Counted from the first letter of the stretch, positions 29,880-39,147 are shown. The stretch: 64,000 bases of DNA from Myxococcota bacterium (GCA_029243605.1 JAQWRT010000026.1:1-64000), one strand, 5' to 3'. Notes: generated by a model not told the origin, from the sequence alone. Translations and numbers: made by a program.

Positions 29880-31819
29880 TCGGGTTGGGTCGCGAAGACG
29901 AGCGGTTGCCCGGGGCCGAGGAGGCTCCGAGCGAGTTGCGCGTCGGGCTGATCGCGATTGTCATGATCATGGCTTTCCTGATCTTCGTGATCCGCCTCTT
30001 TCAATTGCAGATACTGGAAGGAGCGGATCTGGCCAGTCGGTCGCACCGGAATTCTGTGCGTACGCTCCGCTTGGAGGCGCCCCGGGGCGATATCGTCGAC
30101 CGCGAAGGCCGCTCGTTGGCGACGACAAGGCCCGCCTACCGGGTCAGAGTGATCCCGAACGAGCTTCGGAACGCCGAGCGCGAATACCGTGTACTCGCGG
30201 AGTTCCTTGAGCGGGATTCCAGTGAGTTTGCCGAGGCCGTGGGCACGCCTCGAGGCCGTCGTCGTTTTCAGCCCGTCGCTCTCGAAACGGATCTCAGCTA
30301 TTTCCAGCACGCTCAGGTGGAGAGTCATCGATATGCCCTCCCAGGAATCGTCACGGACACCACACCCCGGCGTCATTACCCGGGAAAGGCGAGTGCTGCT
30401 CACCTACTCGGGTCCATCGGGGAAATTGACTCCAAGAAGCTGGCCCTCGATATCACTCCCAAATATCGGGCCGGTGATGTCGTCGGGAAATCGGGTCTCG
30501 AGTCGAAGCACGAGTCGCATCTCCGGGGCAAGGTGGGCGGTCGTAATATCGTCGTGGACGTCGCTGGGCGCGAAATCGAGGTCATCGATGAAGTGCAGCC
30601 GATTCCCGGCGGGCGCATCGTCCTGACCCTCGACCTCGATCTTCAGCGTTCCGCCGAGGAAGCCTTTCGTTCGGTGCCCGGTCGCCGGGGGGGATTGGTG
30701 GCGCTTGACCCTCGGAACGGGGAGGTACTGGCTCTGGTCTCCGAGCCCGCCTACGACCCGAACGAGTTCGCTGGCGGGATCGATTCGGAAACCTGGCAGG
30801 GCCTGATCTCGGACGAGAGCAGGCCCCTGCGCAACCGCGCGGTTTCTGGGCAGTACCCCCCGGGCTCGACCTACAAAGCGGTGGTTGGTGTTGCGGGGCT
30901 CTCCGAAGGCGTCCTCGACCCCGAGGAGGAGGTCTTCTGTCCGGGTGAGTTCAGGCTCGGCAGGCATACCTATCGTTGCTGGAAGCGGGGAGGGCATGGA
31001 AACGTCGACCTGGACGAGGCCATGATGGGCAGCTGCGATGTCTATTTCTACAAGCTGGGGATCGAACTCGGTGTGGATACCATCGCGAAGTACGCCAAGA
31101 AATTCGGGCTGGGCCGGAAAACGGGTATTGAGTTGCAGGGAGAAATGCCAGGACTCGTACCCAGTCGTGAATGGAAGGAGAGGGCAAGAGGAGAGCGCTG
31201 GCTGAAGGGGGAAACCGTTTCGGCTTCGATCGGGCAGGGCTTTAATTTGGCGACCCCAGTGCAGTTGGCCCAGGCCTTTTCCATTCTCTCCAATGGGGGA
31301 ACCCTGCACCGCCCCCATCTCATCAAGCGGTCGGAAGCATGGGATGGAAGCGCACGGGAGATTCCCGAGGCGAAGCCTTCCGAGGTCACCGATTTGGACC
31401 CGGAGGTGCTCGCGAGAATTAGCCAGAGTTTGGTCGCGACGGTGCAGGCGCCCGGGGGTACTGGGAGTGGCGCGCGGGTCGAGGGCGTTGTCGTTGGGGG
31501 AAAGACAGGCACCAGCCAGGTCGTCAGCCTCGAGCGCGTTCGCGGCCTGGCGCCCGACCAGATCCCCCTTCGGTACCGTGATCACGCACTATTCGTCGCC
31601 TTTGCACCCGAGGTGAATCCTGAAATCGTGGTGGCCGTGGTGGTTGAACACGCGCTGGGGGGCGGAGGCGCTTCGGCGGCACCCATCGCACAAAAAGTCT
31701 TGTCGACCTATTTCGAGAAGCACTCCGCTGCTGAGGCAGCGCCGGTCACCGCAGGCTTGGATCTCGAGTCGGGTGAAGTTCGCCATGATCCTGCCACGGC
31801 GGAGGCAGATGAATCGTGA
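29876..31819 (+). CDS. mrdA: penicillin-binding protein 2 (elongasome transpeptidase)
   Basis: Cross-links peptidoglycan during elongation. The 647-residue protein has one N-terminal transmembrane segment (about residues 22-42), a pedestal/dimerisation domain beginning near RSHRNSVRTLRLEAPRGDIVDR (here split by convention), and the transpeptidase domain with SxxK at Ser331-Lys334 (PPGSTYKAVV), the SxN-position motif SCD (MMGSCDVYFY), and KTG at 543-545. SCD in place of SxN is normal for PBP2. GTGA overlaps couple it to mreD and rodA. Confidence 0.96.
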   Translation: MIGLGREDERLPGAEEAPSELRVGLIAIVMIMAFLIFVIRLFQLQILEGADLASRSHRNSVRTLRLEAPRGDIVDREGRSLATTRPAYRVRVIPNELRNAEREYRVLAEFLERDSSEFAEAVGTPRGRRRFQPVALETDLSYFQHAQVESHRYALPGIVTDTTPRRHYPGKASAAHLLGSIGEIDSKKLALDITPKYRAGDVVGKSGLESKHESHLRGKVGGRNIVVDVAGREIEVIDEVQPIPGGRIVLTLDLDLQRSAEEAFRSVPGRRGGLVALDPRNGEVLALVSEPAYDPNEFAGGIDSETWQGLISDESRPLRNRAVSGQYPPGSTYKAVVGVAGLSEGVLDPEEEVFCPGEFRLGRHTYRCWKRGGHGNVDLDEAMMGSCDVYFYKLGIELGVDTIAKYAKKFGLGRKTGIELQGEMPGLVPSREWKERARGERWLKGETVSASIGQGFNLATPVQLAQAFSILSNGGTLHRPHLIKRSEAWDGSAREIPEAKPSEVTDLDPEVLARISQSLVATVQAPGGTGSGARVEGVVVGGKTGTSQVVSLERVRGLAPDQIPLRYRDHALFVAFAPEVNPEIVVAVVVEHALGGGGASAAPIAQKVLSTYFEKHSAAEAAPVTAGLDLESGEVRHDPATAEADES

Positions 31820-32922
31820 GTCAATTCGACCGTCGGGCGATTCAAAATTTCGATTGGTTTTTCCTGGCCTTGATCCTGCTCCTCCTGCTGTTGGGATTGA
31901 TCAACCTGATGTCCGCGGCGGCTGCCGGGGTTGAGGGGGGATCCTCCGGCGTCGTTCGTCGCCACATGATGGTGATGGGCGGGGCGGTTTTGGTCATGGG
32001 GGTGAGCGCTGCGGTGGACTATCGCCACGCGGAACGTTTTGCCCCGATGATTTTTCTGGGGTCTCTCTTACTTCTTGCCCTGACACTCGTGGTCGGCGTT
32101 ATGACCCGTGGCGCCCAGGCTTGGCTCTTCAAGGGAGGCTCCTTTCAGCCTTCCGAATTCGCCAAGGTGGCCCTGGTCATCATGCTGGCCCGATATTTTC
32201 ACAGGAATCCCCCCAGCACGATCCGCCGTTTGCGGCAATTGGTGGGGCCCCTGATGATCGCCGCACTCCCCATTGGGCTGATTCTGCTCCAAAGGGATCT
32301 AGGGGTTGCCATGCTGACTCTGCTGGTTGCTCTGACCTACCTCCCTCTCTTCCATATTCCCCTGCGCGCCTGGGCGGGCGTAGGAATGCTTGCGGTAGCC
32401 GGTTTGGCAGCGCTTTGGAGTTTTGGACTCAAGTCCTACCAGAAACAGAGGATTCTCGATTTCCTCGATCCGGCGCGAGACCCCCTCTCCTCGGGTTACC
32501 AGGCGATGCAGTCCAAGATTGCCGTGGGCTCGGGTGGATTCCTGGGTGCCGGGTGGCAGGAAGGAACCCAGACCCAGCTTCGTTTTTTGCCGACCCAACA
32601 TACGGATTTCGTCTTTAGTGTCCTGGCCGAAGAATGGGGATTTGTCGGCAGTACTCTCGTGCTCTTCTTCTTCTTTGCACTGCTCTTGTGGGGGTTGTGG
32701 ATCGCGCATAGTTCCAAAGACGGGTTCGGCGCGATGCTTGCTATCGGTCTCGTTGGGACGCTCTTCTGGCCTGCCATAATCAATATTGCCATGGTTCTGG
32801 GCCTTGCCCCGGTCATCGGGGTGCCCCTGCCGCTCTTCTCCTACGGTGGGTCTGCACTGATGTCCGCCGCGATTGCGCTGGGGCTGCTCCTGAATGTCTC
32901 GATGCGCCGATACGTGTTCTGA
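31816..32922 (+). CDS. rodA: peptidoglycan glycosyltransferase RodA (SEDS family)
   Basis: Polymerises lipid II into glycan strands with PBP2. The 368-residue protein has about ten hydrophobic helices. The catalytic Asp of SEDS proteins lies in HTDFVFSVLAEEWG, and the family signatures QPSEFAKVALVIMLARY and PLFSYGGSALMSAAIALGLL are present. The GTG start overlaps the mrdA stop. It is the last gene of the mre operon. A separate promoter-like site follows before the aldolase gene. Confidence 0.96.
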   Translation: MSQFDRRAIQNFDWFFLALILLLLLLGLINLMSAAAAGVEGGSSGVVRRHMMVMGGAVLVMGVSAAVDYRHAERFAPMIFLGSLLLLALTLVVGVMTRGAQAWLFKGGSFQPSEFAKVALVIMLARYFHRNPPSTIRRLRQLVGPLMIAALPIGLILLQRDLGVAMLTLLVALTYLPLFHIPLRAWAGVGMLAVAGLAALWSFGLKSYQKQRILDFLDPARDPLSSGYQAMQSKIAVGSGGFLGAGWQEGTQTQLRFLPTQHTDFVFSVLAEEWGFVGSTLVLFFFFALLLWGLWIAHSSKDGFGAMLAIGLVGTLFWPAIINIAMVLGLAPVIGVPLPLFSYGGSALMSAAIALGLLLNVSMRRYVF

Positions 32923-32942
32923 AGACAGGGAGCCCGTAGTGC

Positions 32943-32971
32943 TGGACCGGGCAGCCTGGTGCCGGTATGAT
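32943..32971 (+). promoter_or_regulatory. predicted promoter upstream of the aldolase-like gene
   Basis: TGGACC at 32943-32948 and TATGAT at 32966-32971 are 17 bases apart, matching the sigma70 consensus at 4 and 5 of 6 positions. It lies 54 bases before the ATG at 33025 and just after rodA, which suggests that the aldolase gene has its own transcription. Confidence 0.4.
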
Positions 32972-33024
32972 GCCCCACTGCCCACAGGTGGACCGATAGT
33001 CCATGCTGGATGAGGAGTTCTGAG

Positions 33025-33993
33025 ATGAGCGCACCCTGGATTACGTATCGCCCCGAATTGAAGGTTCTCGACTGCACCATCCGTGACGGCGGATTGGTCA
33101 ATGAACACGCATTTGACGACGAGCTGGTTTCCGCGGTCCATAAGGCCTGCGTGGAGGGCGGCGTCGACTACATGGAAATCGGTTATAAGGCGTCAAAGAA
33201 GCTTTTCGCGCCGGGGAATTTCGGGGATTGGAAATTCTGCGATGAAGATCACATGCGACGCGTGCTCGGCGAAAACGACTCTTCGCTCAAGATCGCGGCG
33301 ATGGCCGACGCCGAAAAGACCGACTACCACGAGGATATCCTTCCCGCGAACCAAAGCGTTCTCGACGTGATTCGGGTCGCGACCTATGTCCACCAACTCC
33401 CCGTCGCCGTCGAGATGATCAAGGACGCAGCGGATAAAGGCTACGAGGTCACCTGCAACCTGATGGCGATTTCAATCGCCCAGGAAGCGGAGATCGATCA
33501 GGCCCTCGAAGTCCTGAGAGAGACACCGGTGGGCACCGTGGTGGTTGTCGATAGCTTTGGCGCTCTCTACGGCGAACAGGTCGGTCGCTTGGTCGACAAG
33601 TACAGGGCGGCGCTGGAGGGAACGGGTAAGGAAGTCGGAATCCACGCCCACAATAATCAGCAACTCGCCTTCGCGAATACCATCGAATCCATCGTGCACG
33701 GCGCCAACCGAATCGATGCAACCGTCGCGGGAATGGGCCGTGGCGCGGGCAATTGTCCTATGGAACTCCTGATCGGTTTTCTGCGAAACCCCACCTACCG
33801 CCTGAGGCCCTTCCTCGAATTGCTCGAGCAGTATTTCGTCCCCCTCCAGGAAGAACTCAAGTGGGGCGCGCTGGTTCCCTACAACATTACGGGTCAGTTG
33901 AATCAGCATCCCCGCAGTGCCATCGCCTTGGTCGAAGGCGAAGACTGCAATAATTACGTCGAGTTCTACGACAAGATCGTCGCTGATCTTTGA
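33025..33993 (+). CDS. HMGL-like (DRE-TIM) aldolase-domain protein
   Basis: A 322-residue member of the DRE-TIM metallolyase superfamily, the group of 4-hydroxy-2-oxovalerate aldolase, HMG-CoA lyase and isopropylmalate synthase. The N-terminal metal/catalytic motif is DCTIRDGG, and the second metal-binding segment with HxH is GIHAHNNQQLAFANT. GMGRGAGNCPMELL is a typical barrel loop. The substrate is not evident: no partner dehydrogenase (as for 4-hydroxy-2-oxovalerate aldolase) is adjacent. The ATG at 33025 follows GAGGAG. Another start at 33010 exists upstream but is less likely. Confidence 0.82.
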   Translation: MSAPWITYRPELKVLDCTIRDGGLVNEHAFDDELVSAVHKACVEGGVDYMEIGYKASKKLFAPGNFGDWKFCDEDHMRRVLGENDSSLKIAAMADAEKTDYHEDILPANQSVLDVIRVATYVHQLPVAVEMIKDAADKGYEVTCNLMAISIAQEAEIDQALEVLRETPVGTVVVVDSFGALYGEQVGRLVDKYRAALEGTGKEVGIHAHNNQQLAFANTIESIVHGANRIDATVAGMGRGAGNCPMELLIGFLRNPTYRLRPFLELLEQYFVPLQEELKWGALVPYNITGQLNQHPRSAIALVEGEDCNNYVEFYDKIVADL

Positions 33994-34140
33994 GATCTGG
34001 GTGGGAGCCCGCGATTGTCGGATCTAGTTCGATGGGGTCGGCGTTCAAGCTCCGCCCGGCTCTAGCTCGGTGGGAGCCGATTGCATGGTTGAGTTGGAGA
34101 TTTCACATTGGATCGCCGCTTCGACGCCTCGGGGCGGCGG

Positions 34141-34920
34141 ATGAGCGCGCCCTCCGCTTCATCTCCCAAGAGTCGAGTGAGCGCCGAATCGGGCGGGACC
34201 GAGTCGAAGGTGGCCGCCTTCTTCGATATGGACAAGACCTTGATCTCCGAGAATTCGGGTTCGGTCTATATGAAGAGTCGCTACCGCGAAGGCAAGATCG
34301 GAGCCGTCCAGTTGGCTCGGGGTGCGTATGCCTACCTTCGCTACAAGCTGGGCCGGCTTGATCTCCTCGAGTCAACTCGAGGGCTGATGGTCCCCCTGGC
34401 AGGCCGGGAGGTAATGGAGGTCTGGGCCGAGGGGCAGTCGCTTTGCGAGGAGTCGATCTTCTCCCTGGTCTACCCTGGAGCCCTAGAGCGCGTTCGCCAT
34501 CATCAGGCCCGAGGCGATCTGGTCTGCATTGTTTCGGGTTCGATGGGTTTCATCGTGGACCACGTGGCGGCGCATCTCGACATCGATCATGCGATCTACA
34601 CTCGGGTGGAGGAGAGGGCGGGGCGCCTGACAGGGGAGGTCGTCGAACCCCTTTGTTTCGAGCGGGGAAAGCTTCACTGGCTGAGGGAGTTCATCCAGGA
34701 GCACGAAATCGATCTTGCGAGAAGCTGGTTCTACAGCGACTCGATCACCGACCTGCCCCTTCTGGAGGAGGTCGGGCACCCCATCGCGGTGAATCCCGAC
34801 CCGCGGCTCGCTCGCCTGGCCCGACGGCGCGGCTGGCCGATCCGGCTCTTCGATCTCAACGACTCTCCCACAGGGCCGAGCGGGGAAGAGGCTCCCCCCG
34901 CTCCCAGTGTTCGCTCCTAG
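34141..34920 (+). CDS. HAD-IB family phosphatase (SerB/CicA-like)
   Basis: A 259-residue HAD-superfamily hydrolase of subclass IB. Motif I is FFDMDKTLI with the nucleophilic first Asp, motif II is CIVSGSMGF, motif III includes Lys in FERGKLHWL, and motif IV is YSDSITDLPLL. The helical cap has a SRYREGKIGAVQL-type segment found in the broader IB group rather than true phosphoserine phosphatases. The substrate is unknown. ATG 34141 is taken; the frame opens at TTG 34108. An adjacent 15-residue N-terminal stretch is Ser/Pro-rich and probably disordered. Confidence 0.85.
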   Translation: MSAPSASSPKSRVSAESGGTESKVAAFFDMDKTLISENSGSVYMKSRYREGKIGAVQLARGAYAYLRYKLGRLDLLESTRGLMVPLAGREVMEVWAEGQSLCEESIFSLVYPGALERVRHHQARGDLVCIVSGSMGFIVDHVAAHLDIDHAIYTRVEERAGRLTGEVVEPLCFERGKLHWLREFIQEHEIDLARSWFYSDSITDLPLLEEVGHPIAVNPDPRLARLARRRGWPIRLFDLNDSPTGPSGEEAPPAPSVRS

Positions 34921-34969
34921 CCTCTGGCGGTGCCAGGGGCTTCGAACGTGGCCGGGCCGGGGGCGAAGA

Positions 34970-35293
34970 TCAGAGGATTTTCTCGGCCATTTCCACGAAA
35001 TTGGCCTTCGGTCGGACTCCGATGACCTGGTCGACGACCTGGCCGTTACGGAAACTGAGGACCGCGGGAATGGATCGAATCCCGAAATTGCCCGCGACGT
35101 GCTGAGAGTCGTCGACGTTGACCTTGACGATCTTGACGCGTCCCTCGTAATCGTCGGCGAGGTTCTTGATGATCGGCGCGATTTGCCGGCAGGGTTGGCA
35201 CCACTCAGCCCAGAAATCGACGATGACCGGCGTTTCGGACTTGAGCACTTCCGATTCGAAGTTGCTGTCGGTGACGTCCAGAATTTCTGCCAT
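34970..35293 (-). CDS. trxA: thioredoxin with CQPC active site
   Basis: A 107-residue thioredoxin. The fold landmarks are in place: VIVDFWAEWC (Asp26, Trp28, Trp31), the redox pair Cys32-Cys35, cis-Pro in SIPAVLSF and the C-terminal helix. The active-site dipeptide is Gln-Pro rather than the canonical Gly-Pro, which is likely to shift the redox potential. The ATG at 35293 follows GAGGAG on the minus strand. It diverges from the macrodomain gene. The longer frame upstream of 35293 is the antisense of the macrodomain gene and is not real. Cytoplasmic, with no signal peptide. Confidence 0.95.
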   Translation of the reverse strand: MAEILDVTDSNFESEVLKSETPVIVDFWAEWCQPCRQIAPIIKNLADDYEGRVKIVKVNVDDSQHVAGNFGIRSIPAVLSFRNGQVVDQVIGVRPKANFVEMAEKIL

Positions 35294-35449
35294 GCTGGGG
35301 ATCTCCTCGGGTTCAATGTGGCCCCCGAATATAGCAGGCCGGGCCCGGGTGTCGTTGCGGAGGTAGAGGGATTGGGGGCGCCGACGCGTTATTCTGGTCG
35401 CGGCCAGAGGGGACAGCAAGCGTTGTCCGAGAGCCACGAAGGGGCGCAG

Positions 35450-35992
35450 ATGGGGCGAGTCGTGTTGTTGGAGGGGGATCTCACCGACCAGTCCGTGGAC
35501 GCCATTGTCAACGCGGCCAACACATCGCTCGTGCTCGGTTCGGGGGTCGCCGGGGCGATCCGCGAGAAGGGGGGGGCGAGTATTCAGGCGGAGTGCGACG
35601 CCCAGAGCCCCGTCCAACTCGGGGAAGCGGCCCTGACGGCTGCCGGCCAGTTGCCGGCCCGCTTCGTCATTCATGCCGCAGGAATGCCCCTGGGCGGGAG
35701 CGCCGACGAGGCGAGTGTGGCTGCCTGCGTTCGAGCCAGCCTCGCCCTGGCCGCGCGCGAGGGGCTCCTGAGCATCGCTTTTCCGGCGATTGGGACCGGT
35801 GTCGGGGGGCTGGCGCTCCAGCGCTGCGCTGAGATCTCCCTCGAGGAGGCCCGAATCCACCTCGAGGGGGAGACCCCGCTCGAGGAAATCCGTTTCGTCC
35901 TTATGGGCGAGCCCTCCTATCGGATTTTCGAGATGGTGAACGATGCCGCCCGGGTGGCTGAGCAGATGGCTCGCTTGGAGAAAGGGCGCTGA
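35450..35992 (+). CDS. macrodomain protein (ADP-ribose/O-acetyl-ADP-ribose hydrolase-like)
   Basis: A 180-residue stand-alone macrodomain. It has the ligand-binding segments GDLTDQSVDAIVNAANTSL, GSGVAGAIREKGG and IAFPAIGTGVGG, and the family order is complete. Such proteins bind ADP-ribose and many remove O-acetyl or ADP-ribosyl groups. The glycine loop GSGVAGAI with an alanine-rich helix suggests the TARG/ALC1-like or MacroD-like groups, which cannot be separated by eye. ATG 35450 gives the usual N-terminus. No ADP-ribosyltransferase toxin is adjacent. Confidence 0.88.
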   Translation: MGRVVLLEGDLTDQSVDAIVNAANTSLVLGSGVAGAIREKGGASIQAECDAQSPVQLGEAALTAAGQLPARFVIHAAGMPLGGSADEASVAACVRASLALAAREGLLSIAFPAIGTGVGGLALQRCAEISLEEARIHLEGETPLEEIRFVLMGEPSYRIFEMVNDAARVAEQMARLEKGR

Positions 35993-36084
35993 AGCGCCCC
36001 CGGTGGTGGCCGGTCCAGAAGGCCGAGGTCGACGAGGAGAGATCTCGCGATCTATAGTGGGGGGAATCAGGAAGGGGGGATGCG

Positions 36085-36879
36085 ATGATCGAATTTCAGC
36101 AGACCGCGGCGGCGATCTATTTGGCCGCGGGAATATTCTCCCTGCTCGGGCTGGCATTGCCGGCTCCTTGGCTTGGGCTTTTGGGTGTTCGTCTCCTGGC
36201 CCTGGGCGCCGGGGTCCAAGGGATCGCTTTCGCCAGCCTCCACCGGATGAGCCCGGTTCCCGATTTGAGCGACCTTCTCTATACGGTCTCGTTTTCCGCC
36301 TGGGCCGCGGTGCTCTCCTTGCTCTTGCTCATGTGGCGGTTGCGGCTCTCGGGGCTGACCGCCGCGGTCGGGCCCCTGGCTTTCTTGGCGGTCTTCCTGC
36401 CGAGCCTCGACGGCGTGCCCAGCACGGTTTCCGAGGCGCCCCTTCTGGAAGGGGCCGTGCCCCATGCCCATACTCTGCTCTCGAGTGCCGGGCTTGGGCT
36501 ACTCGGGATTGCGGGTCTGGCCGGAGTCTTCTACCTCGCCGAACACCGGCGTTTGAAGAGCAGGAGGCGGGTGGGGCGTCGATTGGCTCTGCCTTCGCTC
36601 GAGGCCCTCGACAAAGTGGATACCGCGGCCCTGGTGGCGGGCTTCCCCTTGCTGACCCTGGGGCTGATCACCGGCTCGGCCTGGCTGCACGCTTCGAGTG
36701 GTTCGTTCTGGGTCTGGACCCCCCACGCGATTTGGACCCTGGTGGGCTGGGGGATTTACGCGACGATGACATTTGCGCGCTTTGCGGGGGGGCAAAGCGC
36801 CCGACAGGCGGCGGCTTCGTCGGTGGGAGGCTTTGTCTTTCTCTTCTTCGCAGTCATTGGTGTGGAACTGCTGAAATGA
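36085..36879 (+). CDS. CcsA/HemX-like membrane protein
   Basis: A 264-residue polytopic membrane protein of the CcsA/ResC/HemX family, with about eight helices. The periplasmic tryptophan segment that handles haem in CcsA is recognisable as SGSFWVWTPHAIWTLVGWGIY-like sequence, but the usual WDPKE reads WTPHA, so haem presentation to apocytochrome c is doubtful. A HemX-like gene directly before hemA is a common arrangement, and in Bacillus HemX lowers HemA abundance. The same role is plausible here. The stop overlaps the hemA ATG (ATGA). Confidence 0.82.
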   Translation: MIEFQQTAAAIYLAAGIFSLLGLALPAPWLGLLGVRLLALGAGVQGIAFASLHRMSPVPDLSDLLYTVSFSAWAAVLSLLLLMWRLRLSGLTAAVGPLAFLAVFLPSLDGVPSTVSEAPLLEGAVPHAHTLLSSAGLGLLGIAGLAGVFYLAEHRRLKSRRRVGRRLALPSLEALDKVDTAALVAGFPLLTLGLITGSAWLHASSGSFWVWTPHAIWTLVGWGIYATMTFARFAGGQSARQAAASSVGGFVFLFFAVIGVELLK

Positions 36880-38189
36880 AAATCGTCCTGCTCGGGATGA
36901 ATCACCGAAGTGCTCCGGTCGAAATCCGTGAGCATTTTGCGGTGGAAGAGGAGGCGCTTCCCGAGGCCTTGCAAGAGTTGGTGGCTCAGCCTGAGGTTTC
37001 GGAATGCGTGGTGGTCTCCACCTGCAATCGTGTCGAGGTCGTGGTTGCCACCCGGGAACCCGAAGGGGTCCGGGCGCATCTCGACAATTTCTTTAGCCGG
37101 GAGCTGGCGAGAAGCGAATCGCTGCCGGGCTCGGGGAAGCTGGGCGATTACACGTATTTTCACGCGGACGAGGCTGCTGTCAGTCATGTTTTCAGGGTGG
37201 CGGCGGCGATCGATTCCATGGTGGTGGGTGAACCCCAGATTCTGGGTCAGTTGAAGGACGCATACCGCTCCTCCGTCAAACACGGCAGCTGCGGTCCGAT
37301 CCTTTCACGACTCTTTCAGCGAGCTTTCGCCACGGCAAAGCGGGTGAAGAACGAAACTCGGATCGCTGAACGTCCGGTTTCCGTGGCGCGAGTCGCGGTG
37401 GAACTCGCGCGCCAGATATTTGAGGGCCTCAACGACAAAAAGGCGTTGATGATTGGCGCGGGGGACATGATCGAGGCCGCGCTGGTCGCCCTGCAACGCG
37501 AGGGGCTGGAGTCGCTTCGGGTGGCCAATCGAACCCGGAGCCGCGCAGAAGCCCTGGCCGCTCGTTTCGGAGCCTCGGCCCATGACCTCGATGATCTCGA
37601 CGAACTCCTGGCGGACAGCGATATCGTGCTTTCGTGCATTGGGGGTACCGGTTATTCGTTGGATACTCGTCGTGTGGCCAAGGCGCTCAAAGCGCGCCGG
37701 AACCAGCCGGTTTTTCTGATCGATATCGGGGTGCCTCGAAATATCGACCCCAGGGTCAACAATCTCGACAGCGCTTATCTCTACGATATCGACGACCTCC
37801 AAGAGATCGCTTATTCGAACGAAGAAGAGCGCCGTAGAGAATCCATCGAGGCGGAGAAGATCGTCGATGAGGAGCAGGAGCGATTGGCCGGCTGGATGGT
37901 CTCCCTCGCGGCGGTGCCGACTATTCGGCACCTTCGCGAGCGTGCGGACACAGTTCGCCAGCAGGAACTGGAGCGCTCTCTCTCGAAACTCGGCCTTTCG
38001 GATACTCAAGCCGAAGGCGTGTCTGCCCTGACCCGATCGATTGTGAACAAGATCCTTCATCATCCCCTGGCCCGACTCGGCGCCCAAACCGATCGAGAGG
38101 AGGGGCTCGCCGTGGTCGAAGAGGTTCGAGCGCTTTTTGCCCTGGATGATGCAGGAACCCCCGAAGGCGACGGCGAATCGTCCGAATGA
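36876..38189 (+). CDS. hemA: glutamyl-tRNA reductase HemA
   Basis: Reduces glutamyl-tRNA(Glu) to glutamate-1-semialdehyde, the committed step of C5-pathway tetrapyrrole synthesis. The 437 residues show the N-terminal catalytic domain with nucleophile Cys in VVSTCNRVEV, the tRNA-related region GEPQILGQLKDAY, the NADPH-binding domain (MIGAGDMIEAALVALQ) and the C-terminal dimerisation helices. The ATG overlaps the hemX-like stop. The reading frame extends far upstream without homology. Second gene of the haem operon; hemL is not in the window. Confidence 0.98.
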   Translation: MKIVLLGMNHRSAPVEIREHFAVEEEALPEALQELVAQPEVSECVVVSTCNRVEVVVATREPEGVRAHLDNFFSRELARSESLPGSGKLGDYTYFHADEAAVSHVFRVAAAIDSMVVGEPQILGQLKDAYRSSVKHGSCGPILSRLFQRAFATAKRVKNETRIAERPVSVARVAVELARQIFEGLNDKKALMIGAGDMIEAALVALQREGLESLRVANRTRSRAEALAARFGASAHDLDDLDELLADSDIVLSCIGGTGYSLDTRRVAKALKARRNQPVFLIDIGVPRNIDPRVNNLDSAYLYDIDDLQEIAYSNEEERRRESIEAEKIVDEEQERLAGWMVSLAAVPTIRHLRERADTVRQQELERSLSKLGLSDTQAEGVSALTRSIVNKILHHPLARLGAQTDREEGLAVVEEVRALFALDDAGTPEGDGESSE

Positions 38190-38202
38190 AGGATATGCGT
38201 CG

Positions 38203-39147
38203 ATGAAGACCGTTCGAGTGGCCACCCGAGGAAGTGATCTTGCGCTCGCCCAGGCCCATTATGTGGCGGATCGGATCCGGTCGGAACTCGGGTACGAGGC
38301 GGAACTCGTCATTGTCAGTACCACCGGAGACCGAATCCAGAACGTCTCCCTCGCGAAGATCGGGGGCAAGGGCCTCTTTATCAAGGAAATAGAGGAAGCC
38401 CTGCTCGACGATCGAGCCGATGTTGCGATTCATAGCGCCAAAGATTTGCCCAGCGAGATCGCGCCGGGCCTCGAGTTGGTGGCCTTTCCCGAGCGTGCCG
38501 ACCCCAGAGACGCGTTGGTGGGGAAGGCGGGAACGACGGGGGTGGAGACCCTGCCGCAGGGTGCCCGAGTGGGAACCGGAAGCACTCGGCGAGCCGCTCT
38601 GCTCCTGGCGACCCGGCCGGATCTTGAGATCGTGCCCCTGCGCGGGAATGTGCCGACCCGCCTGGCCCGGCTTGAGAGCGACGACCTCCAGGCGGTGGTT
38701 TTGGCCTGTGCAGGCCTTGATCGACTCGGCCTGGATTCGACGATCAGCGAGCGCATTTCGCCGGATCTCCTGCTGCCCGCGGTCTGCCAGGGAATGTTGG
38801 CTCTGGAGAGCCGGCAAGGCGATCCCCTGGGCGAGGACCTCGCGCGTCTGAGCGTGCCCGAGAATCTCGTCGCGGCCCGGGCCGAGCGCGGGTTTCTGAC
38901 TCGGCTGGGGGGGGATTGTACGGTTCCTCTGGCGGCGCATTGCGAGATTCAGCCCCAGGGTGGAGTCCGTTTGCGCGGTTTGGTTTCGAGCCTGAGCGGC
39001 CAAGAAATCGTGCGGGACGAAATCGAGGGGCCGGCTGAGGAGGCGGCGAGTCTCGGCCGTCTTCTGGCCGAGCGCGTCCTCGGCGATGGGGGTGATGCGA
39101 TCCTCGAAGAGCTTCGACGCGTGGCGATGGAAGAGGACCGTCCGTGA
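38203..39147 (+). CDS. hemC: hydroxymethylbilane synthase (porphobilinogen deaminase) HemC
   Basis: Polymerises four porphobilinogens into hydroxymethylbilane. The 314-residue protein begins MKTVRVATRGSDLALAQ, carries the substrate-binding motif HSAKDLPSE with the catalytic Asp, and the dipyrromethane-cofactor Cys in GGDCTVPLAAHCEI. The ATG is 14 bases after the hemA stop. Its own stop overlaps the cobA-hemD start (GTGA). Confidence 0.98.
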   Translation: MKTVRVATRGSDLALAQAHYVADRIRSELGYEAELVIVSTTGDRIQNVSLAKIGGKGLFIKEIEEALLDDRADVAIHSAKDLPSEIAPGLELVAFPERADPRDALVGKAGTTGVETLPQGARVGTGSTRRAALLLATRPDLEIVPLRGNVPTRLARLESDDLQAVVLACAGLDRLGLDSTISERISPDLLLPAVCQGMLALESRQGDPLGEDLARLSVPENLVAARAERGFLTRLGGDCTVPLAAHCEIQPQGGVRLRGLVSSLSGQEIVRDEIEGPAEEAASLGRLLAERVLGDGGDAILEELRRVAMEEDRP

